Positions 27,375 through 36,802 of a DNA stretch of 64,000 nt are shown one piece after another. The notes under the pieces are model-generated. The model searched no databases, was not told the DNA's origin, and saw nothing but the letters and a program-made list of their open reading frames with translations. The position numbers and the translations under genes were made by a program. The DNA is from Deltaproteobacteria bacterium. Its GTDB lineage: Bacteria; UBA10199; GCA-002796325; JACPFF01. Each line of letters opens with the position of its first letter. Position 1 is the stretch's first letter. The stretch spans positions 62,001-126,000 of the forward strand of contig JACQUX010000029.1 of assembly GCA_016210045.1 (NCBI GenBank), in the 5' to 3' direction.

Positions 27375-28546
27375 ATCTCTTCCATCCCAATCAAATGACA
27401 CAATGTCGCAAAGCGCTGCTCCCAATCACAGTTACGCACGGCTGCAGCTCGTCGCAAACGGCGCGCCGGTGAATCGCCTCGCATCTCCGCGGTCAACATC
27501 TGGCCATGTTCATCGGCCGTCACCGCAAATCGCCCCCACGGACCTGCCACGGCGCGGCATTCCTCCAAATCAGACATCACGATCGGCACCCCCGCACCAA
27601 GCACCTCAAAAATTTTAATGGGGGACATAGAGCGCGTCAGCTCATCAATGCGAAACGGCATCCAGAAAGCATCGAGTCCACTGAGGAACGCCGGTAGATC
27701 TGACCGCGGACACGGCGGTAAGAAATAAACATTCGACGGCATATTACCGAGCCGCGGCACTCCCTGGCTTCCGCCCCCTGTAGGTCCGAGGAAAACGAAA
27801 TGCCACTCGGGACGCGAAATAGCCAATGTGCGAATCAAATGCAAGTCCAGTTTGTGGATCGCTCCATAATAACCAATTTTTGCCCCAATGAGCCTTTGCA
27901 GCCTTTCGTCGGGCACGACTTGACCACGACTCACCGGTTCAAAAAGCGCAATGTCGGTTCCATGACGCAACAATTGGACATTACCACCCATCGGCATGTA
28001 CCGCCGACGCAATCGCTCGGATGTTACAATGGTCAGGTCGGCACGTTCGACCATGCCGCGGATCAGATGCTCGGCCGATCGGGGGATGCCTTCGAATCCT
28101 AACCATTCATCGACCATATGGAAAATGACTTTTTGTGGCGCGAGTTGTGGCAAAATCGGCAGTAGGTAGGGAATGTACATGAGACACAGCGGGGCACGAA
28201 AACCGAGTGTGTCTGCAGCCCAACGGAGGCGTGGTAAAAACGAACGCTGATTCCAAGTATTCAAAACTAAATGGTCGCCACAACATCCGAGTTGACGATG
28301 ATACGGAAATGGAAAAAAACCGGTGACGGCCCAGATGTTTGGGGCAACGGATATGACTCCTTGGCGAATACGCGGCCACGTCTCCGCCAAAAATTCACGG
28401 GGGCGCCGCAGCACCGTTAGTGGTGTCGGCGGGATCTCCACATACAATACGCGATCACCACGCCTGGCAAAGCGTTCTAGGAAATGATGCTTCGATGTCC
28501 GCAGCGGGGTATCCCACCGTTCCGCGTAGGCGGCGATGATATCCAC
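27371..28546 (-). CDS. Glycosyltransferase (GT-B, TuaH-like)
   Basis: This protein is 391 residues. The C-terminal donor half has IGYYGAIHK, LPPCPRSDLPAFLSGLDAFW and KIFEVLGAGVPIV, which match GT-B glycosyltransferases of the TuaH-like group. The N-terminal RFARRGDRVLYVE fits the acceptor domain. It lies directly downstream of the second asparagine synthase and overlaps the methyltransferase gene by ATGA. It is likely a cytoplasmic-face enzyme of repeat-unit assembly. The sugar donor is unknown. Confidence 0.87.
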   Translation of the reverse strand: MDIIAAYAERWDTPLRTSKHHFLERFARRGDRVLYVEIPPTPLTVLRRPREFLAETWPRIRQGVISVAPNIWAVTGFFPFPYHRQLGCCGDHLVLNTWNQRSFLPRLRWAADTLGFRAPLCLMYIPYLLPILPQLAPQKVIFHMVDEWLGFEGIPRSAEHLIRGMVERADLTIVTSERLRRRYMPMGGNVQLLRHGTDIALFEPVSRGQVVPDERLQRLIGAKIGYYGAIHKLDLHLIRTLAISRPEWHFVFLGPTGGGSQGVPRLGNMPSNVYFLPPCPRSDLPAFLSGLDAFWMPFRIDELTRSMSPIKIFEVLGAGVPIVMSDLEECRAVAGPWGRFAVTADEHGQMLTAEMRGDSPARRLRRAAAVRNCDWEQRFATLCHLIGMEEI

Positions 28547-28555
28547 GACCGTTCC

Positions 28556-30424
28556 TTAATGTATGGCGCGCTGTCCATACCAGGAAGTGGCGGCGTACAG
28601 GGCCCAAGTACGCAACCAATCCGCGGTTCCCTGCGTCCGAGCAAAACGATTCCATATGCGCTGCGCCGCCTCGGAAGAAAAAATCCTATCCGCCTCAGCG
28701 CCAAACAGTAGGGATTCCGCCCGCGGCTTGAGGTCACGACGTAACCATTGATCAAACGGCAATGCGAAGCCTCGCTTTTGCTTCGACATGAATTGCACTG
28801 GGAAATCCGGAACGGCCGCCACGAGCGCCGGCTTCGGCCATCCCCCGCAGCGCCGCCGCTTTGCTTCCGGCGATGTACCAAGCATGGTCCGTATTAAATC
28901 AAGATCCAGCAACGGTAAGCGCACTTCCAATCCATGGACCATACTCATCACATCGCCATCCGGCAACAGGGTATTGCCCGCATACAATGCCAACTCGAGA
29001 CGGCTCAGCGCATCGAATGTATTGCGGCTACTATCGACCAACGAATGGGCGTACGTCAGCCATTCGGCGGGGAGCCCCGATGGTCCCAACGGGGGTGGCT
29101 GTGCGAGTAATGCGGCGCGCTCTTCATAGCGAAAGAGACGGCGGCGGAGGAGGTAGAGATCCAACAGGGAATGCGGATGACGCAACGCCTCGGCCCGTTT
29201 CCATTGGCTCGGAATATCTCCACGAAAGAAGCGGGCACCAATCCTACGCACCCAAGCCGGGCATCTCCTAAAACAGAGCGCCCGTGGAACATCGCAAAAC
29301 GCCGCATAACCACCAAACAGTTCATCCCCACCGACCCCATGAAAGCACGCCTTGATACCAGAGGCCCGCACCGCACGGCTGATCAGAAAAATATTCAATC
29401 CATCCACGCTCGGTTGATCCATGGCCGTAAAGTACGGGGGCAACTGCTCCATCGCCTCTTCCAGCGTGATGGGGATGTCGTGATGACGCGCATGAAAGTG
29501 TTCGGCAATCTGCATTGCCTGTCGCCCTTCCGACCACATCGCCGCGTCCGGGAACGATACCGTAAATGTCTCAATCGGATCCGCCTGTACAGTTGCCGCA
29601 GTCGCCAACATGGCCGTCGAATCGAAGCCACCGGAAAGAAAAATCGCCACAGGCACATCGGCGACTAAGTGTCGTTCAACAGCCCGCTGGAGTACATGCG
29701 TACGCTCTTCCGGATCAACATCCTGAGGGATGGCATCCCAATGCCAGTACCGATGCGGAGCCGTCACCGTACCATCGGCCTCCACCCAGAGATACGAGCC
29801 GGGCATCAGGCTGCGAACCTCCCGATAGATGCTGAGCGGCGCAACCACCGATCCATAGGACAAAAAAGTATCCAGCCCGGCCGGATCGAGCGACGCATCC
29901 GCCAATCCGGCGCCGACCAAGGCCTTGGCCTCAGAGGCACAAGCAAAGCGACCGGGGTGCGTTGAAAAGTAGAGCGGCTTGATCCCCATCGGGTCGCGAG
30001 CCAGCAAGAGCTGCTTTCGGCATGCATCCCACAACGCGAATGCGAACATGCCGCGCAATTGATTCAGCAGCACGTCCACCGGGAAATGGCGATACGCGCG
30101 GAGCAGGACTTCGCTATCACTCGCAGAATGGAACACCTCACCTCGCTGCTGTAACGATGCCCGCAATTCTTGAAAATTATAGATCTCTCCGTTGAACACG
30201 AGGACATTGCCGTACTCATCCGCCATTGGCTGATGCCCCGCGCTACTGAGGTCGATAATCGAAAGCCGTCGGTGACACAGCCCGATTTGCCGCCCCCCAG
30301 GAGCAGCCAGTGTCCGAACACCGACGTCATCGGGGCCGCGATGCGACAGAAGAACGGTTAACCGCTCCAAGAGCGGCTCAACCCGCTCTCCTTCCGCACC
30401 GATGACAACCCCGATGCCGCACAT
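28556..30424 (-). CDS. asnB: Asparagine synthase-like glutamine amidotransferase, copy 2
   Basis: The 622-residue protein begins MCGIGVV with Cys2 as glutaminase nucleophile. The ATP-binding motif is LSGGFDSTAM near residue 260; Phe replaces the usual Ile or Val in SGG(I/V)DS. It is diverged from copy 1 rather than a recent duplicate. Two such proteins in one polysaccharide locus suggest two amidation steps or two acceptors. It begins 3 bases after the stop of the methyltransferase gene at 30428. The specific acceptor is inferred only from context. Confidence 0.88.
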   Translation of the reverse strand: MCGIGVVIGAEGERVEPLLERLTVLLSHRGPDDVGVRTLAAPGGRQIGLCHRRLSIIDLSSAGHQPMADEYGNVLVFNGEIYNFQELRASLQQRGEVFHSASDSEVLLRAYRHFPVDVLLNQLRGMFAFALWDACRKQLLLARDPMGIKPLYFSTHPGRFACASEAKALVGAGLADASLDPAGLDTFLSYGSVVAPLSIYREVRSLMPGSYLWVEADGTVTAPHRYWHWDAIPQDVDPEERTHVLQRAVERHLVADVPVAIFLSGGFDSTAMLATAATVQADPIETFTVSFPDAAMWSEGRQAMQIAEHFHARHHDIPITLEEAMEQLPPYFTAMDQPSVDGLNIFLISRAVRASGIKACFHGVGGDELFGGYAAFCDVPRALCFRRCPAWVRRIGARFFRGDIPSQWKRAEALRHPHSLLDLYLLRRRLFRYEERAALLAQPPPLGPSGLPAEWLTYAHSLVDSSRNTFDALSRLELALYAGNTLLPDGDVMSMVHGLEVRLPLLDLDLIRTMLGTSPEAKRRRCGGWPKPALVAAVPDFPVQFMSKQKRGFALPFDQWLRRDLKPRAESLLFGAEADRIFSSEAAQRIWNRFARTQGTADWLRTWALYAATSWYGQRAIH

Positions 30425-30427
30425 GAT

Positions 30428-31180
30428 CTACCGTTCCCCCGCAGACGAACGACGCTTTTGCAACATCAACATCTGATATTTTCCTTTACCGGTATGGCGG
30501 ATATATTTATCGGCCCACGCGTTGACCAACGGAGTCAATTTCCACAAAAAATTCGCCGCGCGGTTTCGCCAACAAAGTGCCGCCGTACAATAATCGAGCA
30601 CGACAAATTCTTCCTCGAAATAGGACCGAAATTCATCGGGTTCCATCCAGAAATCCAGCGGTTGATCCGACGGCAGCCCCAAGCGCCGCACAGTAAAAGC
30701 ATTAGGTGTCGAAATAATGGCCACACCATCCGTCTTGAGCAACCGACTGATGACTTGTGCATAGTTGGACCGTTGCTCGGGGACCAGATGCTCCATGACC
30801 TCTAAGCTCACCACCAAATCATAGATACCAAATTGGTAATGGGGATAGGCTAAAAGATCACCGCTCACGAATTCAATGTCCGGATATCGTTGCGTATTGG
30901 TGGCAATAGTAGCAGGCGACAAATCCAATCCGCTCATGCGCCATCCACGCGTAGCCAACCAACTGGCGACGCGCCCTCGTCCACACCCCAAATCAAAACC
31001 CCGACCGCCGCATGGGAACCGTTGACCGTGGATGCGCAGCAAATGCTGCAGCAACCGTTCCCGACTCTTTTCATCCGAGTAGTAGAAACATTGCACACGA
31101 TCCATTAGTCGCCTCTGCTTCCGCCAAAACACATCATAAAATTCACTCTGCTGCTGCAGAGAAATTGCTCCCTTCGTCAT
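30428..31180 (-). CDS. SAM-dependent methyltransferase (class I)
   Basis: The frame is open up to 31624, but the real start is ATG 31180. It has AGGAGG upstream and overlaps the previous stop by ATGA, giving 250 residues. The SAM motif FDLGCGRGRVASWLA is near residue 63, with SGLDLSP as the acidic turn and VVSLEVMEHL as the post-motif typical of UbiG-like Methyltransf_11/23 enzymes. It probably methylates a sugar hydroxyl or carboxyl of the repeat unit. It lies between the flippase-like membrane protein and the second asparagine synthase. Confidence 0.88.
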   Translation of the reverse strand: MTKGAISLQQQSEFYDVFWRKQRRLMDRVQCFYYSDEKSRERLLQHLLRIHGQRFPCGGRGFDLGCGRGRVASWLATRGWRMSGLDLSPATIATNTQRYPDIEFVSGDLLAYPHYQFGIYDLVVSLEVMEHLVPEQRSNYAQVISRLLKTDGVAIISTPNAFTVRRLGLPSDQPLDFWMEPDEFRSYFEEEFVVLDYCTAALCWRNRAANFLWKLTPLVNAWADKYIRHTGKGKYQMLMLQKRRSSAGER

Positions 31181-32154
31181 ATGGCCTCCTCTTTTGAAAG
31201 CATCGCCTGCTCCGGTGAGCTGCGCGTCTTTCCAACACGTGCCCTGAGCAATAAAATGCACAACGGCAGGATCGTGGTGAGCAAAATGAGCCCTCGCAAT
31301 ACGACCGCCCCCCATACTGCGTGGGCTGTGCCACAATACCGCGTCAAACCAAAAATCAACCCCGCCTCGGTCACACCCAAACCGGCAGGCATCAGCACGG
31401 CAATCAGCCCCAGCAAATAACTCCCAATAAAAATTGCCGTTACACCTAGCACCGGTGGCCATACGACGTCCTGGGGAAGAAAACTCACCACGACGCACCA
31501 CAAACTCGCGCCGGGGAGCACCCATCCGCCCAAATACTGCCCGACATTGCAAAGATGTCGACTCGGGGAAAGCCCGATCGCCACCACGGGTCTCCCCATG
31601 CAGCGCAGCAGCCATCGCACGCACACGTCGAGCAGCGGAGAACAGACCACGAGCAATCCGATACCGGCAATCACAAGCAACGCCGGCATCGTTCCAGACG
31701 GGAAAACTCGCTGTAGCGCCTCAGGCCAAAGCGCCCACGCCACCGCTATCAGAAGTACTCCACTGAGCAAGGAATAAATCTGGAGCAGGACAACGGTCGC
31801 CCCTGCATGCACGGCAGAGATTCGATACCGATGCGCAAATGCCGCCACCCCCAAGACATTCGCAACCTTACCAGGAATATAGGCGAGAAGATTACTAATA
31901 AAGAACAATCGGACGGCTACAGACCAGTCAACCCGGCTTCCTAACATCGACATAATCCTGCGCCACAAAAGAATTTGGTAGAACCAATAGAGATCCAACA
32001 GCAATCCGGCCGCAATCCACAAGGGCCAATACCATGTGGCCGGCCCATGCCGCAGCACATCCCATTGCGCAGCCACCTGGTAACCGATACTGGCAACGGC
32101 AGCCGCTATCAGCAATCCCGTGGCCACTTGAAACATGCGTCTTCTCAAGTTCAT
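31177..32154 (-). CDS. UPF0104/LPG-synthase-TM-like membrane protein
   Basis: From ATG 32154 the product is 325 residues with about seven or eight membrane helices. FISNLLAYIPGKVANVLGV and MPAGLGVTEAGLIFGL are the two conserved segments of the UPF0104/AglD family (the membrane part of lysylphosphatidylglycerol synthase). There is no catalytic C-terminal domain. Members in polysaccharide loci are proposed to move or modify lipid-linked sugars, but the role is unproven. Both ends overlap neighbours by ATGA. An upstream in-frame start at 32292 is rejected because it would lie deep inside the formyltransferase gene. Confidence 0.85.
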   Translation of the reverse strand: MNLRRRMFQVATGLLIAAAVASIGYQVAAQWDVLRHGPATWYWPLWIAAGLLLDLYWFYQILLWRRIMSMLGSRVDWSVAVRLFFISNLLAYIPGKVANVLGVAAFAHRYRISAVHAGATVVLLQIYSLLSGVLLIAVAWALWPEALQRVFPSGTMPALLVIAGIGLLVVCSPLLDVCVRWLLRCMGRPVVAIGLSPSRHLCNVGQYLGGWVLPGASLWCVVVSFLPQDVVWPPVLGVTAIFIGSYLLGLIAVLMPAGLGVTEAGLIFGLTRYCGTAHAVWGAVVLRGLILLTTILPLCILLLRARVGKTRSSPEQAMLSKEEAI

Positions 32155-32996
32155 GAAGTGCCTTGCTTGCCGCGGCAGCGCGCCCAACTTCGTCGACACC
32201 GCATTTTCCACACCTGCCACGGCATCGGCGTGGAAAAAAAACGACTGACCCGCCCATGGGATTCCACAGCGGACAATGAACCAGTAGTGCATGCCACGAC
32301 CGCTTCCTCGAACAGCGAAGCGGCCACCTGAATATTTTTTATGCGCAGTGTCCGTTCATTATCTTCCGGAGCTACTGAGAGTCGCCGTTGCAACAGAATA
32401 ACTCCTGTATCGATGCCTGTATCGATGCGATGCACGGTCAACCCCACATTTTGAAAATCACCCCGAGATAACGCCCAAAATTCCCCACGACTCCCCCGAT
32501 ATTCCGGCGTGATCCCCATATGGAGATTCAACGCACCCTCCTTCGCCCGGCCAAAGATACGCGGCTCCAGGAGACAGGTACCGGACACGAGGAGAAAATC
32601 AGGACATAGTCCGTGTAGTAATCGTTCAACCGCATCTGTATTCAACGATGGGAACGCCTCGTGACGCACGCCGGCGGGAAATTGAGGGCGTGCGTGTCCC
32701 CACAATGTCCGCTGCTGCAAGTGCACCGTCCGGCGATCGTACCAATACAACCATGGGACGGCGAATCCCAAAGTGAATACACCGCGCCACCGTTGTTGTC
32801 GCCACGCCCTACGGATTTTCTTCTTCAAGAGTTGCCATTGGCCACGCCGACGGTCTTCCGTAACGATTGCCACCAAACATAACCGCCGACTGGCCGCTAA
32901 CTGGCACGCAATATAACAATTCGCCGGATCCGTGCGAGTCAGCAATACAACCGTTGGACACGTACCATCCGCTTGTTCTTCCGTAACACCGGTCAT
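32151..32996 (-). CDS. Formyltransferase (sugar N-formyltransferase-like)
   Basis: From ATG 32996 the product is 281 residues. It has the Formyl_trans_N signature: LNLHMGITPEYRGS with catalytic Asn and His, then DTGIDTG with the catalytic Asp. These use 10-formyltetrahydrofolate. The lack of the tRNA-binding C-terminal part of Fmt, together with its place in a polysaccharide locus, points to N-formylation of an amino sugar. The C-terminal end is very basic. It overlaps both neighbours by ATGA. An amino-sugar substrate fits the aminotransferase gene at 37842, but that link is inference. Confidence 0.82.
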   Translation of the reverse strand: MTGVTEEQADGTCPTVVLLTRTDPANCYIACQLAASRRLCLVAIVTEDRRRGQWQLLKKKIRRAWRQQRWRGVFTLGFAVPWLYWYDRRTVHLQQRTLWGHARPQFPAGVRHEAFPSLNTDAVERLLHGLCPDFLLVSGTCLLEPRIFGRAKEGALNLHMGITPEYRGSRGEFWALSRGDFQNVGLTVHRIDTGIDTGVILLQRRLSVAPEDNERTLRIKNIQVAASLFEEAVVACTTGSLSAVESHGRVSRFFSTPMPWQVWKMRCRRSWARCRGKQGTS

Positions 32997-33925
32997 CGCG
33001 CACCATTCGGCATAGCATGCCATATATCGGTCACACTCTGCTGCAACGTCAGTTGTGGACACCATCCGACTACTGCGCGAATCGCCTCCACTGAAAGCGC
33101 TTGACGCCGAATGACGACCATCCGCTGCTCAACGTCTTCAACCAGCTGGACCGGCAGATGGACGGCATCTTGAACCAACTGCACGAGGGCTTGTAACCAT
33201 GTTTCGCGCCCGGACCCCATATTGAACACGCCCCGCACCGACGCGCGCACCAGACAATGCAGACCGACCACAACATCCCGCACATCGACAAAATCACGTG
33301 ACACCGCCAGAGAACCGACGTCGATCGGAATGTCTAGCAATTCCGGGCGATGAACACGGGCGCACATTGCATCCAGCAATTTCCCCAAAAAGAAATCCCG
33401 AGACATCCCCGGTCCGATCAGATTAGCTGGCCGCACGACACAGGCCCCGGCAACCCGACCGGCAGCGACTTCCCCCTGTAACCATTGTTCGGCCCGCCAT
33501 TTAGAGGCGGCATATTCGCTGATCGGCCGCGGCAGCGTGTGTTCGACGAGCGGGAACTGGTCCGCGGACTGTTCGCCATACACGGCACCACTGCTCACAA
33601 AAAGCACCCACGGCGGCCGAGTCCGTAGCGGCTGCAAGACATTGCGCAAACCGGCGCAATGAACAGCATCCAATTCGGTTAGCGAACCAGTTCGCACCCC
33701 GGCCAAATAAACGACATGCGTGGCGCCACTCTGCGCCACCGCGTCTTGCCAAACGCCGGGTTCCCGCACATCCCCGATAATGGCATCCGCTCCCTCGACG
33801 GCACTGCCACGACGAACCACTATCGAATACGGTATATCCGGCGACCGTTGTTCCATAAATGCGCGACCGAGAAAACCCGTTGCACCGGTAATGATGATGC
33901 GCCCCACCGACGGTGTCGCTGCCAT
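32993..33925 (-). CDS. NAD-dependent sugar epimerase/dehydratase (extended SDR)
   Basis: From ATG 33925 (GAGGAG six bases upstream) the product is 310 residues. The NAD-binding motif TGATGFLG is near the start. The catalytic triad is visible as Ser in SSGAVYGE and Tyr-x3-Lys in YAASK. It is an extended SDR of the sugar epimerase/dehydratase/reductase type; the exact reaction cannot be read. It follows the nucleotidyltransferase gene with a short overlap, so the two may act on the same nucleotide sugar. The long upstream frame to 34042 lies inside the neighbour and is rejected as start. Confidence 0.85.
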   Translation of the reverse strand: MAATPSVGRIIITGATGFLGRAFMEQRSPDIPYSIVVRRGSAVEGADAIIGDVREPGVWQDAVAQSGATHVVYLAGVRTGSLTELDAVHCAGLRNVLQPLRTRPPWVLFVSSGAVYGEQSADQFPLVEHTLPRPISEYAASKWRAEQWLQGEVAAGRVAGACVVRPANLIGPGMSRDFFLGKLLDAMCARVHRPELLDIPIDVGSLAVSRDFVDVRDVVVGLHCLVRASVRGVFNMGSGRETWLQALVQLVQDAVHLPVQLVEDVEQRMVVIRRQALSVEAIRAVVGWCPQLTLQQSVTDIWHAMPNGAR

Positions 33926-33935
33926 CAACCACTCC

Positions 33936-34628
33936 TCACGCATACCGTTCGAGCTCGTCGAGCGCTCGCTCGTAATCCTCGGGACGACCGATATCGAGCC
34001 AATACCCCTCATGGCGGTATGCGCCGACCGGCTCGCCGGCACGCAGTATCGTTTTGACTAAATCCGGCAGGTCACAACGTTGACCCTGTGGAATATAAGA
34101 CAACACACGAGGAGAACAACAATAGACCCCCATACTCACATCATGATGCAAGACGGGCTTCTCACGATAGTCGGTCACGATGCCTCGGGAATTCAGTTCA
34201 AGCACTCCGAGGTCAATTTTCACTTCCTTCCGAACCGTCGCGATCGACAACGCATGCTGCTCTCGTTGGTGAAACGATGCAAAGGCCTGGAAATCGACAT
34301 TCGTCAGGATATCGCCGTTGATCACGAGGAACGCGTCTTCGACTCCGCGCACCAAGTGCAGCGGTCCCACGGTCCCCAACGGCGTCGCTTCTTGTAAGTA
34401 TTCAAGCTGCGCATTCCATTTTTCCCCCGAACCAAAATACGCCTCGATCAATCCCGACAAATATCCGACGGAAACCGCAATATCCCGAATGCCGGCACGA
34501 ACGAGTCGTTCAATGACATATTCCAATATCGGCTTCTGGCCCAACGGCATCAGCGGTTTTGGCAAGATTGTCGTATACGGGCGCAGACGCCGCCCTTCTC
34601 CACCGGCTAATATCACAGCCTTCATCAT
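33936..34628 (-). CDS. Sugar-1-phosphate nucleotidyltransferase
   Basis: The 230-residue protein starts with MKAVILAGGEGRRLRP, the nucleotide-binding signature of NTP_transferase enzymes (GMP/UDP/dTDP sugar pyrophosphorylases). KPLMPL and FLVINGDIL follow at the expected spacing. It activates a sugar phosphate to an NDP-sugar in the cytoplasm. The short length without a left-handed helix or long C-terminus matches the group found with LegB/Ptm-type genes, and a LegB-like dehydratase is the neighbour. Two ATGs stand in tandem at 34628 and 34625; GGAGAG suits the second slightly better. Confidence 0.88.
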   Translation of the reverse strand: MMKAVILAGGEGRRLRPYTTILPKPLMPLGQKPILEYVIERLVRAGIRDIAVSVGYLSGLIEAYFGSGEKWNAQLEYLQEATPLGTVGPLHLVRGVEDAFLVINGDILTNVDFQAFASFHQREQHALSIATVRKEVKIDLGVLELNSRGIVTDYREKPVLHHDVSMGVYCCSPRVLSYIPQGQRCDLPDLVKTILRAGEPVGAYRHEGYWLDIGRPEDYERALDELERYA

Positions 34629-34670
34629 CGCTCTCCGCCTCTATCATTGGCCTGCGAATACCACACCCCT

Positions 34671-35666
34671 TTATACATTATATCGGTTCGGCTTATAGCG
34701 CCCGGATGAGGCCGCAACATATTCGGCGACGTGGCGCAATCCGGTTTCTAATGCCACTTTCGATTGCCAATGCAACAACCGCGCGGCTTTTTCATTCGAG
34801 GCAATCAACTGGAACACTTCGCTCTGTGCCGGCCGGACGCGCTGCGCATCTTCCACAATAGCTGCACGTTGACCGGTGATGCGCATCAAGGCTTCCGCGA
34901 TGTGCGCAATAGTGACCCCGACACCAGACCCGAGATTGATCGTCTCACCCAGGCACTGTACATCGCACTGCCCGGCCGCCAAAAATCCGGCGACAATGTC
35001 CGTCACATAATTCATGTCGCGTACCGGCGTCAACGAACCGAGCCGGATGGTGTGCTGGCCAGCCAACAGTTGGGAAGCAATCGTCGGAATCACGGCACGG
35101 GCCGATTGGCGTGGGCCGTATGTATTAAAAGGGCGCACCACGATGACCGGCAACGAAAACGCACAGTAATAACTCTCGGCCATCTTATCGGCGGCAATTT
35201 TTGAGGCCGAATATGGCGACTGCCCCTGCAACGGGTGCACTTCCGTGATGGGCACAAATTGTGCCGTCCCGTAGGCCTCACTTGTGGACGTATGGACAAA
35301 GCGTCGCACGCCCGTATAGCGCGCTGCTTCCAGTAAATTCACGGTCCCCTCGACATTGGTTCGCACATAACTCAACGGAGCCAAATAGGAATACGGAATC
35401 CCAATTAGGGCTGCCAAGTGGAAGATAACGTCCTGCCCCTCAGCGGCCTTGCGGGCAAAGGCGGAGTCGGTGACATCCCCTTCGATGATCTGACACGACT
35501 GCAGTACATCGCGACTCAACCCTTCCAAATTGCCCCAATCGTTGCGCCCATTATAGTGGACCCACGCAGTCACTCGAGCCCCCGCCGCCACTAAGGTCTC
35601 GACCAAATGACTGCCGATGAAACCGCTCGCTCCGGTTACCAAGACACGCTGTTGTCGATAGCTCAT
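34671..35666 (-). CDS. legB: NDP-sugar 4,6-dehydratase, LegB-like (extended SDR)
   Basis: The 331-residue product from ATG 35666 has the NAD motif TGASGFIGSH. HTSTSEAYGTAQ holds the Thr/Asp-equivalent segment, SPYSASK is the Tyr-x3-Lys, and FNTYGPRQSARAVIP is strongly typical of LegB/GDP-mannose 4,6-dehydratase relatives. LegB makes the 4-keto-6-deoxy intermediate for legionaminic acid or bacillosamine-type sugars. No NeuB-type synthase for a nonulosonic acid is seen in the window, so a 6-deoxy-amino sugar is as likely as legionaminic acid. The nucleotidyltransferase is next in the operon. Confidence 0.82.
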   Translation of the reverse strand: MSYRQQRVLVTGASGFIGSHLVETLVAAGARVTAWVHYNGRNDWGNLEGLSRDVLQSCQIIEGDVTDSAFARKAAEGQDVIFHLAALIGIPYSYLAPLSYVRTNVEGTVNLLEAARYTGVRRFVHTSTSEAYGTAQFVPITEVHPLQGQSPYSASKIAADKMAESYYCAFSLPVIVVRPFNTYGPRQSARAVIPTIASQLLAGQHTIRLGSLTPVRDMNYVTDIVAGFLAAGQCDVQCLGETINLGSGVGVTIAHIAEALMRITGQRAAIVEDAQRVRPAQSEVFQLIASNEKAARLLHWQSKVALETGLRHVAEYVAASSGRYKPNRYNV

Positions 35667-35680
35667 AGCCAATCAACTCC

Positions 35681-36802
35681 TCATGAAGAACACAACAGCC
35701 GCAGCACTTGCTCCATGGTACGGTCCAACGCATACATCGCCGTAATGGTTGCGGCCCGTTCCGCGTCAAATCTCACGCGCCCATCGAGCACTTTCGCGAG
35801 GTTTTCCGCCAAGGATTCTATATCTTCCGATGGACTCACGGCTCCCAAGTGCGAATTCCCGATACATTCGCGAATATCACCGACATCGGTCGCAATCACC
35901 GGTTTGCCTGCCTGGAGTGCCTCAAAAAACACCAGCGGCATTCCTTCCGATCGTGAGGAGATCATCACGGCGGCAGCTTTGGACAATTCGGCCATACAAG
36001 CCGTCTGGTCCAGCTGCCCCAACAACCGAATGCACGGGAAGCTCCTCCGGCTCAACGCTTCAAGCGCACTCCGCTCCGCCCCATCGCCGATGATGACGTA
36101 ATCAATGCTCACGCCATTATCAAGCAGCTTTTGCACCGCTTGAATAGCGACATCAAACCCTTTAACACGCTCCAAGCGGCCAATACTCACGATAGTTCGA
36201 CGCCGCGACGTCGTATTGGGAAGACACGCGGACGTTGTCTCCCCCTCCGCGCCAAGTGCAACGAATCGTACGTTCCAACCTGTTTGCTGCGTCAATAAGG
36301 ACCCGTTCCGCTGGCTATTGGCCCAATGTTGCATCCCCCCACGTCCGAGCCAATACAAAAAAGGCCAAGCCAGCCGCCGGTTCACTTGCCGTATATCGGT
36401 GCCGAGCCACCAAACAGCCCTCGGGATTTCCGCCAATCCCAACGTTCGCAGTACGCATCCGGCCGGAATGCCCCACGCGGCGATGGCGGCATCAATTTGC
36501 AAGCCCTGCTGCAGCTGCCAACGGACCACTCGCCGCCATCGGTGAATCAAGCAAATTAATCGCCACCAGTGGTCCGGCCGCCAGGGTGATAATCGTCCCA
36601 GGCGCTCACCCGACCACGGGAAACTGATCACGCGCTCTCCAACAAATCCTTGCGGCAGTGCCGCCGCTTGCCATTGCGGCGTACACACGACTACATCCAC
36701 GCCACTTTGCACAAGCCGGCGCACTAACGGCAACAAGAAACGTCCGCTGACGTCATGGACGTTGCACGGGTAACAGTGAGTCAGCAACAGTAGACGTGGC
36801 AA
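35681..36802 (-). CDS. Glycosyltransferase family 4
   Basis: The 373-residue GT-B enzyme has TIVSIGRLERVKGFDVAIQ opening the donor domain and SSRSEGMPLVFFEALQAGKPVI as the E-x7-E motif, followed by GDIREC. The N-terminal part has MPRLLLLTHCYPCNVHDVSG. It is a typical retaining GT4 of capsule assembly. The gene is packed between a deacetylase-like gene and the LegB-like gene with only a few bases between. Donor sugar unknown. Confidence 0.9.
   Translation of the reverse strand: MPRLLLLTHCYPCNVHDVSGRFLLPLVRRLVQSGVDVVVCTPQWQAAALPQGFVGERVISFPWSGERLGRLSPWRPDHWWRLICLIHRWRRVVRWQLQQGLQIDAAIAAWGIPAGCVLRTLGLAEIPRAVWWLGTDIRQVNRRLAWPFLYWLGRGGMQHWANSQRNGSLLTQQTGWNVRFVALGAEGETTSACLPNTTSRRRTIVSIGRLERVKGFDVAIQAVQKLLDNGVSIDYVIIGDGAERSALEALSRRSFPCIRLLGQLDQTACMAELSKAAAVMISSRSEGMPLVFFEALQAGKPVIATDVGDIRECIGNSHLGAVSPSEDIESLAENLAKVLDGRVRFDAERAATITAMYALDRTMEQVLRLLCSS

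Noticed and set aside
30428-31624. 398-residue methyltransferase starting at 31624
   Set aside because: The first 148 codons lie antisense-free but out of frame inside the upstream membrane protein gene; the AGGAGG and ATGA overlap fix the start at 31180.
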